From contig JAJYOO010000049.1 in the NCBI GenBank assembly GCA_021796155.1, positions 1-10,820 on the forward strand: a stretch of DNA of 10,820 bases, written 5' to 3'. The stretch is from Chloroflexota bacterium (GTDB lineage Bacteria > Chloroflexota > Anaerolineae > Anaerolineales > Villigracilaceae). A program made the translations under genes and the position numbers. This document shows, piece by piece, positions 1 to 6,094 of the stretch. The notes beneath the pieces were generated by a model. That model saw nothing but the letters and a program-made list of their open reading frames with translations, made no database searches and was not told the origin of the DNA. Numbering within the stretch: position 1 is the stretch's first letter; each line of letters opens with the position of its first letter.

Positions 1-152
1 GTTATGAATATCGCGACGAACCGCATTACGTCCGGCTTTATATCAACTATCTGCGTCAAAAATTGGAGAAAGACCCCGCCGATCCAAAATACATTCTGAC
101 AGAACGCGGCGTGGGTTATCGTTTCGTAGATTTCCGCCGCGAGAAAACATAG
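1..152 (+). CDS. OmpR/KdpE-family response regulator, C-terminal fragment
   Basis: Only the last 49 codons are inside the window; the start lies off the left edge and the frame begins at base 3. The visible peptide is the end of a winged-helix (Trans_reg_C) DNA-binding domain: a segment reading [17 protein letters not shown] is the recognition helix region, followed by the beta-hairpin wing with the hallmark TERGVGYRF. This is the standard C-terminus of OmpR/PhoB/KdpE-type transcriptional regulators, which bind promoter DNA after phosphorylation by a sensor kinase. The wording of the recognition helix is closest to KdpE-like members, but the regulon cannot be deduced from this fragment. The receiver domain and any partner kinase are out of view. 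Confidence 0.9.
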   Translation, partial: YEYRDEPHYVRLYINYLRQKLEKDPADPKYILTERGVGYRFVDFRREKT

Positions 153-162
153 CGCGTCCCGC

Positions 163-191
163 GTAGGAGCACAGCGGCGCTGTGCCCCTAC
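163..191. repeat. GTAGG...CCTAC palindrome
   Basis: Arms 163-175 and 179-191 are 13-nt inverted repeats with one mismatch (A168 opposite C186) around a 3-nt centre. It starts 11 nt after the response-regulator stop and has no T-run, so a simple intrinsic terminator is less likely than a dispersed palindromic repeat. Its outer GTAGG/CCTAC ends recur in the palindrome at 750-786. Confidence 0.7.
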
Positions 192-215
192 AATGTTTAC
201 GGATTTTTTATATCA

Positions 216-244
216 AGCCTACGTTTTTCTAACGCAGGCTTTTT
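216..244 (+). terminator. Intrinsic terminator downstream of the OmpR-type regulator
   Basis: The 10-bp arms 216-225 and 231-240 (AGCCTACGTT / AACGCAGGCT, one A-C mismatch) enclose a TTTCT loop and are followed by TTTT. It lies 64 nt after the response-regulator stop and 42 nt before hsp20, so it would separate the two transcription units. A T-rich stretch also precedes the hairpin. Confidence 0.6.
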
Positions 245-272
245 ATATTAAAGGCATCAAACCAACCATTTT

Positions 273-282
273 AGAAGGAGGT
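273..282 (+). promoter_or_regulatory. Strong Shine-Dalgarno of hsp20
   Basis: AGAAGGAGG followed by a 4-nt spacer before ATG 287. It is a near-perfect anti-SD match and fixes the Hsp20 start, ruling out the overlapping frame that begins at 193. Confidence 0.85.
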
Positions 283-286
283 TGTT

Positions 287-736
287 ATGTCCAATCTAAT
301 TCGCTGGGAGCCAGTGCGCGAGATGGTGACACTGCGCGAGGCCATGGATCGTCTCTTCGACGATGCCTTCACTCACCCATTCGGCCAGACCGATGGCTGG
401 CACGGCTCGAACGTTCCGGCCATTGACATGTATCAAACCGACAACGATGTTGTGGTCAAGGCTGCCTTACCGGGCATCAAAGCCGACGATGTTCAGATTA
501 ACGTGACCGGCGATGTGCTGACCATAAAAGGCGAGATGAAGGAAAAGAGCGAGACGAAAGAGAAGAATTACCACATCCGCGAACAACGCTGGGGCACCTT
601 TGAACGCAGCGTGATGCTCCCGACCAATGTGGTCTCCGACAAGGCCAAGGCCGAATTCGAGGACGGCGTATTGACCATCACGCTTCCGAAGGCCGAAGAG
701 GTCAAGCCGAAACTGATCACCATCAAAGCCAAATAA
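287..736 (+). CDS. Hsp20/alpha-crystallin small heat-shock protein
   Basis: A 149-aa ATP-independent holdase chaperone that binds unfolding proteins in the cytoplasm and forms oligomers. Residues 1-42 are a variable N-terminal arm ([20 protein letters not shown], typical of bacterial class A Hsp20). The alpha-crystallin domain runs from about 44 to 140: [20 protein letters not shown] opens it and the family signature [12 protein letters not shown] sits at 127-138. The C-terminal I-x-I anchor (I144-T-I146) needed for oligomer assembly is present. Length is normal for the family. The start is set by the strong SD directly upstream. It stands as a single-gene unit between two hairpins. No CIRCE element (TTAGCACTC-N9-GAGTGCTAA) was seen, so HrcA control is not supported. 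Confidence 0.96.
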   Translation: MSNLIRWEPVREMVTLREAMDRLFDDAFTHPFGQTDGWHGSNVPAIDMYQTDNDVVVKAALPGIKADDVQINVTGDVLTIKGEMKEKSETKEKNYHIREQRWGTFERSVMLPTNVVSDKAKAEFEDGVLTITLPKAEEVKPKLITIKAK

Positions 737-749
737 CCAATTTCAACGC

Positions 750-790
750 AATTCGTAGGGCAGGCTTAAAGCCTGCCCTACGAATTTTAA
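750..790 (+). terminator. 18-bp perfect palindrome acting as hsp20 terminator
   Basis: Arms 750-767 and 769-786 are perfectly complementary over 18 bp around base 768 (in RNA the apical pairs would open into a small loop), and T residues at 785-788 follow. It begins 14 nt after the hsp20 stop. It is unusually long for an intrinsic terminator, and its GTAGGGC...GCCCTAC core resembles the palindrome at 163-191, so it is probably a dispersed repeat used as a terminator. Confidence 0.75.
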
Positions 791-797
791 ACCGCCC

Positions 798-826
798 TTG
801 CCAGACATTCTCCTCTCGGCTATACT
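798..826 (+). promoter_or_regulatory. Sigma70-type promoter for the NarL-type regulator
   Basis: TTGCCA at 798-803 and TATACT at 821-826 are separated by exactly 17 nt. Each hexamer matches the consensus at most positions. It lies directly after the hsp20 terminator and predicts a start near 833, giving a leader of about 26 nt before ATG 859. A weak SD-like CGGAGA is at 841-846. Confidence 0.6.
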
Positions 827-858
827 TTTCACGGACATCTCGGAGAAAAATATTCCTC

Positions 859-1518
859 ATGACAAAACAAAGATTGATTTTAGTGGACGATCACGAGGTA
901 GTGCGTATCGGTTTGAAGTCGCTCCTTGAACGCCATCCCCAATTTGACGTTGTTGGCGAAGCGGGTTCAGCGCGCGAAGCCGTCGAACAAGTCGCAAACC
1001 TCAAGCCGGATATCGTCATCATGGACATCCGCCTGCCGGGCACATCGGGCATCGAGGCATGTGAAGAAATTGTCACGAAATATCCCGGTACGAAGGTCAT
1101 CATGCTGACGTCATACGCGGAGGACGAAATGCTGTTCTCCGCAATTCGCGCCGGCGCGTCGGGCTATATTCTCAAACAGATCGGCAGCGATGAACTAGTC
1201 AAGGCGCTGGAAGCTGTCAGCCGCGGCGAGGCGCTTTTGGATCCAGCAGTGACCCAGCGCGTCTTTCAGGAAGTCCGCCGCGCGGTCAAGGAAGAAGAAG
1301 CTTCGGCATTCGCACATCTCAGTCAGCAGGAAAAACATGTGCTGCTACTGGTGTCCGAAGGCAAGACCAATCGCGAGATCGCAAAGTCATTGTTCCTCGG
1401 CGAAGGAACGGTGCGAAATTATGTCTCCAGCATTTTATCGAAACTTGGCGTGAACAACCGCGCCGAAGCTGCCGCGTACGCGGTGGAACATAACCTGCGG
1501 GAATACATTTCAATTTAG
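859..1518 (+). CDS. NarL/FixJ-family response regulator (REC + LuxR-type HTH)
   Basis: A 219-aa cytoplasmic two-component transcription factor. The receiver domain spans about 4-120: acidic pocket D10-D11, phospho-acceptor D56 (in VIMDIRLPG), switch T84, Y103 and invariant K106 (GYILK). A linker (about 121-150) leads to the LuxR-type tetrahelical HTH at about 154-213, with [21 protein letters not shown] and [16 protein letters not shown] as the scaffold and recognition helices. All residues needed for phosphorylation and DNA binding are present, so it should be active. It resembles the LiaR/DevR type by sequence style. No histidine kinase is adjacent: it has its own promoter upstream and terminator downstream, so it is an orphan whose partner must be encoded elsewhere. 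Confidence 0.95.
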   Translation: MTKQRLILVDDHEVVRIGLKSLLERHPQFDVVGEAGSAREAVEQVANLKPDIVIMDIRLPGTSGIEACEEIVTKYPGTKVIMLTSYAEDEMLFSAIRAGASGYILKQIGSDELVKALEAVSRGEALLDPAVTQRVFQEVRRAVKEEEASAFAHLSQQEKHVLLLVSEGKTNREIAKSLFLGEGTVRNYVSSILSKLGVNNRAEAAAYAVEHNLREYISI

Positions 1519-1540
1519 TGGATGTGACTTTTGATAATTG

Positions 1541-1575
1541 ACGGCGTCGTGATGTTAGCGACGCCGTTTGTGTTT
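1541..1575 (+). terminator. Intrinsic terminator of the NarL-type regulator
   Basis: A perfect 9-bp stem, ACGGCGTCG (1541-1549) with CGACGCCGT (1559-1567), has a 9-nt loop and is followed by the T-rich TTGTGTTT. It lies 22 nt after the stop codon. Confidence 0.8.
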
Positions 1576-1617
1576 AATTGTCTCGCTTCTTTTCCGGACC
1601 CGAAGCGGCGGCGCGTT

Positions 1618-1623
1618 TATAAT
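1618..1623 (+). promoter_or_regulatory. Candidate -10 box (TATAAT)
   Basis: An exact TATAAT occurs upstream of the inverted repeat and the formyltransferase gene. The best -35 match is poor (TTCCGG at 1592-1597, spacing 20). If used, the transcript would start near 1630 and carry the whole 1647-1732 hairpin in its leader. Confidence 0.35.
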
Positions 1624-1646
1624 AGTGTTATCTTCACTCATTCAGG

Positions 1647-1732
1647 ACACGGATTACACAAATCATACGGATTGACGCGGATTTTTTAAAATGCTTTTCC
1701 GCGTCGATCCGCGAAATCCGCGGCATCCGTGT
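1647..1732. repeat. 86-bp imperfect inverted repeat with 9-nt-periodic units
   Basis: Arms 1647-1681 and 1698-1732 align without gaps and match at 25 of 35 positions, with perfect 8-bp blocks at the outer end (ACACGGAT/ATCCGTGT) and at the inner end (GACGCGGA/TCCGCGTC), around a 16-nt A/T-rich centre. Each arm is a degenerate tandem of units ending in CGGAT: CGGAT-like words start at 1650, 1659, 1668 and 1678, and ATCCG at 1707, 1716 and 1725. It is non-coding and reaches to within 12 nt of ATG 1744. Confidence 0.75.
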
Positions 1733-1743
1733 ACAAAAAATCC

Positions 1744-2418
1744 ATGCCAAAATCAAACTTTTCTCTCCTCTTCCTCGGCAAGGCGGACGACTCCGATTGC
1801 GCCCGTGCGCTTGAATTTTGTCAAAAGAATTTTGCCCATGTTACATTTTGTCTCGGCAAATGGGGCGACCCATTGCCAGATGAGATACGCAAATGGGAAG
1901 GCGATTACATCGTCTCGTATTTGTCGCGTTGGGTTGTGCCCGAAGAATTATTGAGCCGCGCCAAGAAAGCTGCCATCAACTTTCATCCCGCCTCGCCCGA
2001 TTATCCCGGCATCGGATGCAATAATTTTGCGCTGTATGAAGATGCCAAAGAATACGGCGTGACCTGTCATCACATGGCAACCAAAGTGGACTCTGGCAAA
2101 ATCATCGCCGTCAAACGTTTCCCGATGGTTCCCGAAGACAATATCGAATCGTTGCTCAAGCGGACATACGAAAATCAAATCGCTTTATTTTTCGAGATCG
2201 TCCAACTCATGGCAGACGAAAAAGAATTGCCGGTTTCCCATGAAATGTGGACTCGTCCGCCCTTCACGCGCAAACAATTCAACGAGCTATTTATTATTCG
2301 ACCCGACATGAGTAAGGAGGAAATTGCCCATCGCATAAGAGCGGTTAGTTACCAGCATTGGCAGCCGTATGTGGAGATTGAGGGATATAGGTTTGAATAT
2401 AAGCCGCCAAAAGAATGA
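1744..2418 (+). CDS. Formyltransferase-domain protein (formyl_trans_N fold, single domain)
   Basis: A 224-aa protein of the N10-formyltetrahydrofolate-dependent formyltransferase family (relatives: PurN, Fmt, sugar-nucleotide formyltransferases). The catalytic N-x-H...D triad is visible: N79 and H81 in AAINFHPASPDYPG, and D116 in VDSGKI, with spacing matching the GART enzyme. The C-terminal 40 residues end in YQHWQPYVEIEGYRFEYKPP, which recalls the aromatic tail seen after this fold, but a full Fmt C-terminal tRNA-binding domain is missing because the protein is about 90 aa too short. A tRNA-Met role is therefore unlikely; a sugar amine or small-molecule amine is more plausible (inference). 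A GTG at 1729 would add five residues but lies inside the inverted repeat, so ATG 1744 is preferred; neither has a clear SD. It appears monocistronic. Confidence 0.8.
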   Translation: MPKSNFSLLFLGKADDSDCARALEFCQKNFAHVTFCLGKWGDPLPDEIRKWEGDYIVSYLSRWVVPEELLSRAKKAAINFHPASPDYPGIGCNNFALYEDAKEYGVTCHHMATKVDSGKIIAVKRFPMVPEDNIESLLKRTYENQIALFFEIVQLMADEKELPVSHEMWTRPPFTRKQFNELFIIRPDMSKEEIAHRIRAVSYQHWQPYVEIEGYRFEYKPPKE

Positions 2419-2496
2419 CAAGGGAACTTGCCGTGGCGAGATATAGTCGCTTTTCAACGTACTATCACCAGCAAGTCAAGTAGGATGACCTTCTAA

Positions 2497-3528
2497 ATGA
2501 AAGATCTTGACACAATTCGCAACAAGTTTGATCCTCAACAACGCGAGATCTTGACTGCCATTTGGCGATATTACACTGATCAATCTCATTGGATGCCAGC
2601 GAGATTACTTCATGTAACGCACGGGGGCAAGAAGACCGTTTTGCCTATCCTTGAGCAGTTTGGAGGGTCTGTAGTATATGAGCAAGAAGAAAATAGCATT
2701 CCTTATTATGGCTTGACGTTACTCGGGATAATGCTTTCGTCTGAAGGGGAATATATTGAAAGATTGCTCGTCAATTACTTTCAAATGGCTCAAACTTTAG
2801 CTATGCAACAGCCCACTCGTACACATGTTTCTAGTCAAGAAGCCCTCACTCATCTTCGTCTTGGCACTATGGAGGTAATGGATCTTGGACGTACTCTTTT
2901 CCTCTCGCCGTTTATTTCAGGTGGTTCCTTTGGTTCGACTGAATGGAATGCAGGATTGCCAAAAGATATAGAAGATATTCCCAACGATCCTCATAAGTAT
3001 ATAAGTGAACATGTCGCAGAAAGCTATGATCCTGATATTCCGGTGGTTGCCTCAGAGAGACAAGCTTATCTCTCTAATCGCAAGAAAACTGTAAATCAGA
3101 TAGAAATATCAGCACTGCCTGACCGACATGTATTTGACGTTTTTGTTGACCATACCAGAATAGATCAGCTTAATGCCACCAACTCTCAGGAATATGATCT
3201 GACAAGACTCATCGAACTTTGTAAAGAGCTCAATACCTGTTACGCTAATGAAAGTTACCTTGCTGTCGCTATGTTAACCCGCGCTTTGCTGGATCACATT
3301 CCGCCCATTTTTGGTGTCAAGACTTTTTCGGAAGTTGCAAACAGCTACAAGGGTTCACGTTCCTTTAAAGACTCCATGTTGCACTTAGATAACTCGTGTC
3401 GAAAGATCGCTGATGCTCACCTACATATTCCGGTACGAAAAAAAGAAGTGTTGCCAAGTAAAACACAAGTCAACTTTACTAATGATGTAGATGTGCTTCT
3501 GGCAGAAATTATCATGCTTTTGAGTTAA
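2497..3528 (+). CDS. Uncharacterised accessory protein: N-terminal winged-helix-like region, C-terminal helical region with R-x4-6-H motifs
   Basis: A 343-aa soluble protein that I do not recognise as a named family. Residues 11-80 (PQQREILTAIWRYY... to YGLTLLGIMLS) have the pattern of a winged-helix domain. The middle (about 110-215) is low in clear motifs. The C-terminal part (about 234-343) is helical and looks well conserved: LIELCKELNTCYANESYLAV, RALLDHIPPIFG, then SCRKIADAHLH and RKKEVLPSKTQVNF. R262-x4-H267 and R302-x5-H308 fit the R-x4-6-H motif of HEPN nucleases, but that link is inference. There is no signal peptide or membrane segment. Base composition is visibly more A+T-rich than neighbours, with AGA, TTA and NNT codons, suggesting transfer. 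AGGA at 2482-2485 is a distant SD. Flanking genes do not indicate a function. Confidence 0.8.
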   Translation: MKDLDTIRNKFDPQQREILTAIWRYYTDQSHWMPARLLHVTHGGKKTVLPILEQFGGSVVYEQEENSIPYYGLTLLGIMLSSEGEYIERLLVNYFQMAQTLAMQQPTRTHVSSQEALTHLRLGTMEVMDLGRTLFLSPFISGGSFGSTEWNAGLPKDIEDIPNDPHKYISEHVAESYDPDIPVVASERQAYLSNRKKTVNQIEISALPDRHVFDVFVDHTRIDQLNATNSQEYDLTRLIELCKELNTCYANESYLAVAMLTRALLDHIPPIFGVKTFSEVANSYKGSRSFKDSMLHLDNSCRKIADAHLHIPVRKKEVLPSKTQVNFTNDVDVLLAEIIMLLS

Positions 3529-3641
3529 AATAAAGAATAGAGATTCAAATCCATTGAGGAATGAGACATGCTATTTTTATTGGTAGAGTTTCTTTATAAA
3601 ACAGCTATTGCGGGGTTAACAAATCTTAGCTTGGATTCCAA

Positions 3642-4577
3642 ATGACACAACCCATCATCGAAGTTGAAAAACTGACCAAGCGTTACCGCGGCGCGAAAGA
3701 AAACGCCGTGGGTGGGATTTCCTTCTCGGTCGCAGCAGGCGAATTCTTCACGCTGCTTGGTCCGAACGGCGCGGGAAAAACAACGACCATCTCCATTCTG
3801 ACCACAACACTCAATGCCACAGCCGGCGCGGCGCGCATTGCCGGTCACGACATCCACCGCGAGCAAAGCGCGGTGCGTCAAAATATCGGCATCATTTTCC
3901 AACAGCCGAGCCTCGATTTCAATCTCACCGCGGAGGAGAACATCCGCTTCCACGCGGTGTTGTACGGACTGTATCCATTTCGCCCAACCTATTCCACGAT
4001 GCCGCGCGCGTACAAAGAACAAGTATCCGAATTGGCTGCGCTCCTGGGACTTGAAAATGAAATGGGCAAACCCGTAAAAAAATTTTCCGGCGGGATGCGT
4101 CGCAAGCTGGAGATCATTCGCAGTCTGCTGCATGAGCCTGCCGTTCTTTTCCTGGACGAACCAACTTCGGGACTCGATCCATTGAGTCGTCGGACGCTGT
4201 GGGAATATTTGAGTCGGGTTCGACGCGAGCGCGGCACGACGGTCTTTCTCACGACTCATTACCTGGACGAGGCGGAGGGCGCGGAACAAGTCTGCATTAT
4301 CAACCGCGGACAAATCGTCGCGCACGGCTCACCGGACCAGGTCAAGTCGCAATTGACCGAGTCTTATTTGTTGATTGATGCTCAAGACCGGAATAAATTA
4401 CGGGATGAACTACGCCGCCTGAAAGTCGAGTTTATCGAAACGGCTTCGTTCAGAATTAACTTGCACGGCAGCGACGTCCAAAAGATCATCAAAGCCATCG
4501 AGACTCCGCTGAGTCTCGTCAAGACTCACGATCCGTCGCTCGAAGACGCTTATCTGGAGATTATCAAGGAATCATGA
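3642..4577 (+). CDS. ABC transporter ATP-binding protein, DrrA/NatA-like
   Basis: A 311-aa nucleotide-binding subunit that hydrolyses ATP at the cytoplasmic membrane to power the permease encoded next. Motifs in order: Walker A GPNGAGKT (40-47), Q-loop in IIFQQP (Q87/Q88), signature FSGGMRRK (148-155), Walker B VLFLDE (168-173), D-loop SGLDP (176-180), and H-loop H206 in TTHYLDEAE. The C-terminal extension after about 230 is typical of DrrA-type exporter ATPases, which handle drugs, antibiotics or lipids. The substrate cannot be named. No SD is evident in front of ATG 3642. The stop codon overlaps the permease start by 4 nt (ATGA), indicating translational coupling. Two further small genes follow in the same direction. 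Confidence 0.94.
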   Translation: MTQPIIEVEKLTKRYRGAKENAVGGISFSVAAGEFFTLLGPNGAGKTTTISILTTTLNATAGAARIAGHDIHREQSAVRQNIGIIFQQPSLDFNLTAEENIRFHAVLYGLYPFRPTYSTMPRAYKEQVSELAALLGLENEMGKPVKKFSGGMRRKLEIIRSLLHEPAVLFLDEPTSGLDPLSRRTLWEYLSRVRRERGTTVFLTTHYLDEAEGAEQVCIINRGQIVAHGSPDQVKSQLTESYLLIDAQDRNKLRDELRRLKVEFIETASFRINLHGSDVQKIIKAIETPLSLVKTHDPSLEDAYLEIIKES

Positions 4578-5353
4578 GAGAAGTTTACGCGGTTTTGACT
4601 TTATCATTTCGTGATCTGTTGAAGCTGCTGCGCGACCCCGCGCGGTTGATCTCATCGTTGATGTTTCCATTGCTGTTCATCGTGATCCTCGGCGGAAGTA
4701 TGCAGGCCGCGCTGGGATCAGGCTCGAACTTTGATTACATCCCTTTCATTTTTACTGGCGTCTTCGCGCAGACTTTATTCCAGTCTGCCGCCATGGGCGT
4801 CATCTCGCTGATTGACGACCGCGAAAACGACTTCAGCCAGGAAGTCTTTGTCTCGCCCATTTCGCGCTATACGATCATCATGGGAAAGATCGTCGGCGAG
4901 ACACTGGTCGCGATGGTGCAGGCAATTGGCGTTGTCGCTTTTGGTCTATTCGTAGGAGTAAGGCTATCCATTGCCCAGTTGATCGGTTTGGGTTGGTCCG
5001 GCATCGTAACTTGCCTGTTCGGCGCTGCCTTTGGCGTGATCATTCTCTCGAACCTGAACAATCGCCGGACGGCGGATCAGGTTTTCCCATACATCATGCT
5101 GCCGCAATTCTTCCTTGCAGGCGTTTTCAATCCGATGCAATCCCTGCCGTGGTATCTCGATTTTCTTTCCCGCATTTCGCCCATGCGCTACGCCGTGGAC
5201 TTGACGCGCGACATCTTTTACATCGGGCGTACAGATTACGCCAATGCCATTGTGCAAGGGCCTGCTTACAATCTGGCGTTGATGACAGCGGGCTTCCTCG
5301 TATTTCTGGTTATTGGCACATTTATGTTCGTGCGGAAAGAACAGAACCGATGA
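4574..5353 (+). CDS. ABC-2 type transporter permease
   Basis: A 259-aa integral membrane protein forming the translocation channel with the preceding ATPase. Six hydrophobic segments fit the ABC-2 fold, at roughly 25-41, 54-78, 105-128, 134-158, 171-187 and 233-253. The conserved cytoplasmic stretch after TM2, with ENDFSQEVFVSPISR, corresponds to the coupling region of DrrB-like permeases. SPMRYAVDLTRDIFY at 202-216 is the usual motif before the last helix. The start ATG overlaps the upstream stop codon, and AAGGA (4566-4570) lies only 3 nt before it. With the DrrA-like partner this is most likely an exporter; substrate unknown. Confidence 0.92.
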   Translation: MREVYAVLTLSFRDLLKLLRDPARLISSLMFPLLFIVILGGSMQAALGSGSNFDYIPFIFTGVFAQTLFQSAAMGVISLIDDRENDFSQEVFVSPISRYTIIMGKIVGETLVAMVQAIGVVAFGLFVGVRLSIAQLIGLGWSGIVTCLFGAAFGVIILSNLNNRRTADQVFPYIMLPQFFLAGVFNPMQSLPWYLDFLSRISPMRYAVDLTRDIFYIGRTDYANAIVQGPAYNLALMTAGFLVFLVIGTFMFVRKEQNR

Positions 5354-5366
5354 AAGGAAAACAAAA

Positions 5367-5795
5367 ATGAACGAACTTGAAAAAAAGATCATGCAAGTCC
5401 TGGATGCCTACAAATCCGCCGTATTTGCAAAGGATGTGGACGCATTTGTAAATTTGTACGACCAAGAAGCGCGCGTCTTCGACCTGTGGCAAAAATGGTC
5501 GTATGACGGCATCGAGGCATGGCGCGGAAATGTAACAGACTGGTTCAATTCACTGGGCACGGAACGAGTAGCTGTCGAAGTAGACAATGTTGAAATATCA
5601 GCCACAGACCGGCTCGCAACAGCGTATGGGTTTGTCACGTATAAAGGCTTGTTGGCTGACGGCAAGGAGTTGCGTGCAATGCAGAATCGGCTGACGTGGG
5701 TGCTGAAACCCAAAGACGGCAAGTGGAAGATCATCCATGAGCATACCTCCGCGCCGGTCAACGCCGAGACATCAAAAGTTATCCTTCAGCGATAA
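5367..5795 (+). CDS. SnoaL/NTF2-like (DUF4440-type) protein
   Basis: A 142-aa protein with the cone-shaped NTF2-like fold pattern: N-terminal helix ELEKKIMQVLDAYKSAVFAK, then DVDAFVNLYDQEARVFD, and a C-terminal sheet with AMQNRLTWVLKPKDGKWKII and HEHTSAP. The family includes ketosteroid-isomerase-like enzymes and many small-ligand-binding proteins; no specific catalytic set can be assigned. ATG 5367 is chosen because AAAGGAA (5353-5359) sits about 7 nt before it; an in-frame start at 5313 would overlap the permease. It follows the permease stop by 13 nt, so it is very likely co-transcribed with the ABC genes. Whether it helps the transporter, for example by binding its substrate, is speculation. 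Confidence 0.85.
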   Translation: MNELEKKIMQVLDAYKSAVFAKDVDAFVNLYDQEARVFDLWQKWSYDGIEAWRGNVTDWFNSLGTERVAVEVDNVEISATDRLATAYGFVTYKGLLADGKELRAMQNRLTWVLKPKDGKWKIIHEHTSAPVNAETSKVILQR

Positions 5796-5799
5796 GGAG
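5794..5799 (+). promoter_or_regulatory. Shine-Dalgarno overlapping the upstream stop codon
   Basis: AAGGAG begins within the TAA stop (5793-5795) of the SnoaL-like gene and lies 7 nt before ATG 5807. This supports the small gene at 5807 as real and suggests coupled translation. Confidence 0.75.
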
Positions 5800-5806
5800 A
5801 CTCTCC

Positions 5807-6049
5807 ATGAATGCCAAAGGTAAACAGGCTCACGCACCGGGATTTGTTGTTCTGCAGCAGACGTCCGGCGGGGAATGGCAAATGCTTGGTGAAGTCCCGC
5901 GTAGGCGAGGGGTAACGGCTCGCGCCGCGCGTTCGCAGGCGATTCTCGAAGCGACCAAGGGCTCTGCCAAAGCCGGAGAGGTTTATGCGGCTGTCTTGAG
6001 AAGCGAATGGCGCATCGCGATGGACTGGATACCCCAAAAAGGGGAATAG
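5807..6049 (+). CDS. Small uncharacterised protein (80 aa)
   Basis: I do not recognise a family. The protein is small and basic, with no membrane segment or signal peptide. The order of elements is FVVLQQTSGGEWQMLGEV (two beta strands), RARAARSQAILEATKG as a helix containing GVTARAA at its start, then AGEVYAAVLRSEWRIAMDW as a final strand pair, so a compact alpha/beta fold is expected. Evidence that it is a gene: a good SD 7 nt before the ATG, an 11-nt gap from the SnoaL-like stop, and codon usage like its neighbours. It is the last gene of the ABC operon and converges with the TIM-barrel gene 45 nt away. The function is unknown. Confidence 0.72.
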   Translation: MNAKGKQAHAPGFVVLQQTSGGEWQMLGEVPRRRGVTARAARSQAILEATKGSAKAGEVYAAVLRSEWRIAMDWIPQKGE

Positions 6050-6094
6050 TCGTTTGAAGAGAAGTGACAACCGAATTCCTGCGAGACGGAACTT

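Noticed and set aside
193..426. 77-aa + strand reading frame overlapping hsp20
   Set aside because: It begins in the terminator region, has no SD and overlaps the strongly supported hsp20 frame.
1729..1743. GTG 1729 as the formyltransferase start
   Set aside because: It lies inside the inverted repeat, has no SD and adds five residues with no family support; ATG 1744 is preferred.
2419..2496. Terminator or small RNA after the formyltransferase
   Set aside because: Only a 4-bp GCGA/TCGC pair before TTTT was seen; not enough to call.
3529..3641. Promoter for the ABC operon in the 113-nt gap
   Set aside because: TATAAA (3595-3600) and TTGAGG (3554-3559) occur, but no pair has acceptable spacing; the gap is A+T-rich and otherwise featureless apart from the small TTGGATTCCAA palindrome at 3631-3641.
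3594..4325. 243-aa - strand frame antisense to the ABC ATPase
   Set aside because: It is antisense to an ATPase with all motifs intact and shows no recognisable domain.
6031..6045. CCCC-AAAAA-GGGG hairpin as terminator of the ABC operon
   Set aside because: The stem is about 4 bp, lies inside the last codons of the 80-aa gene, and no T-run follows.
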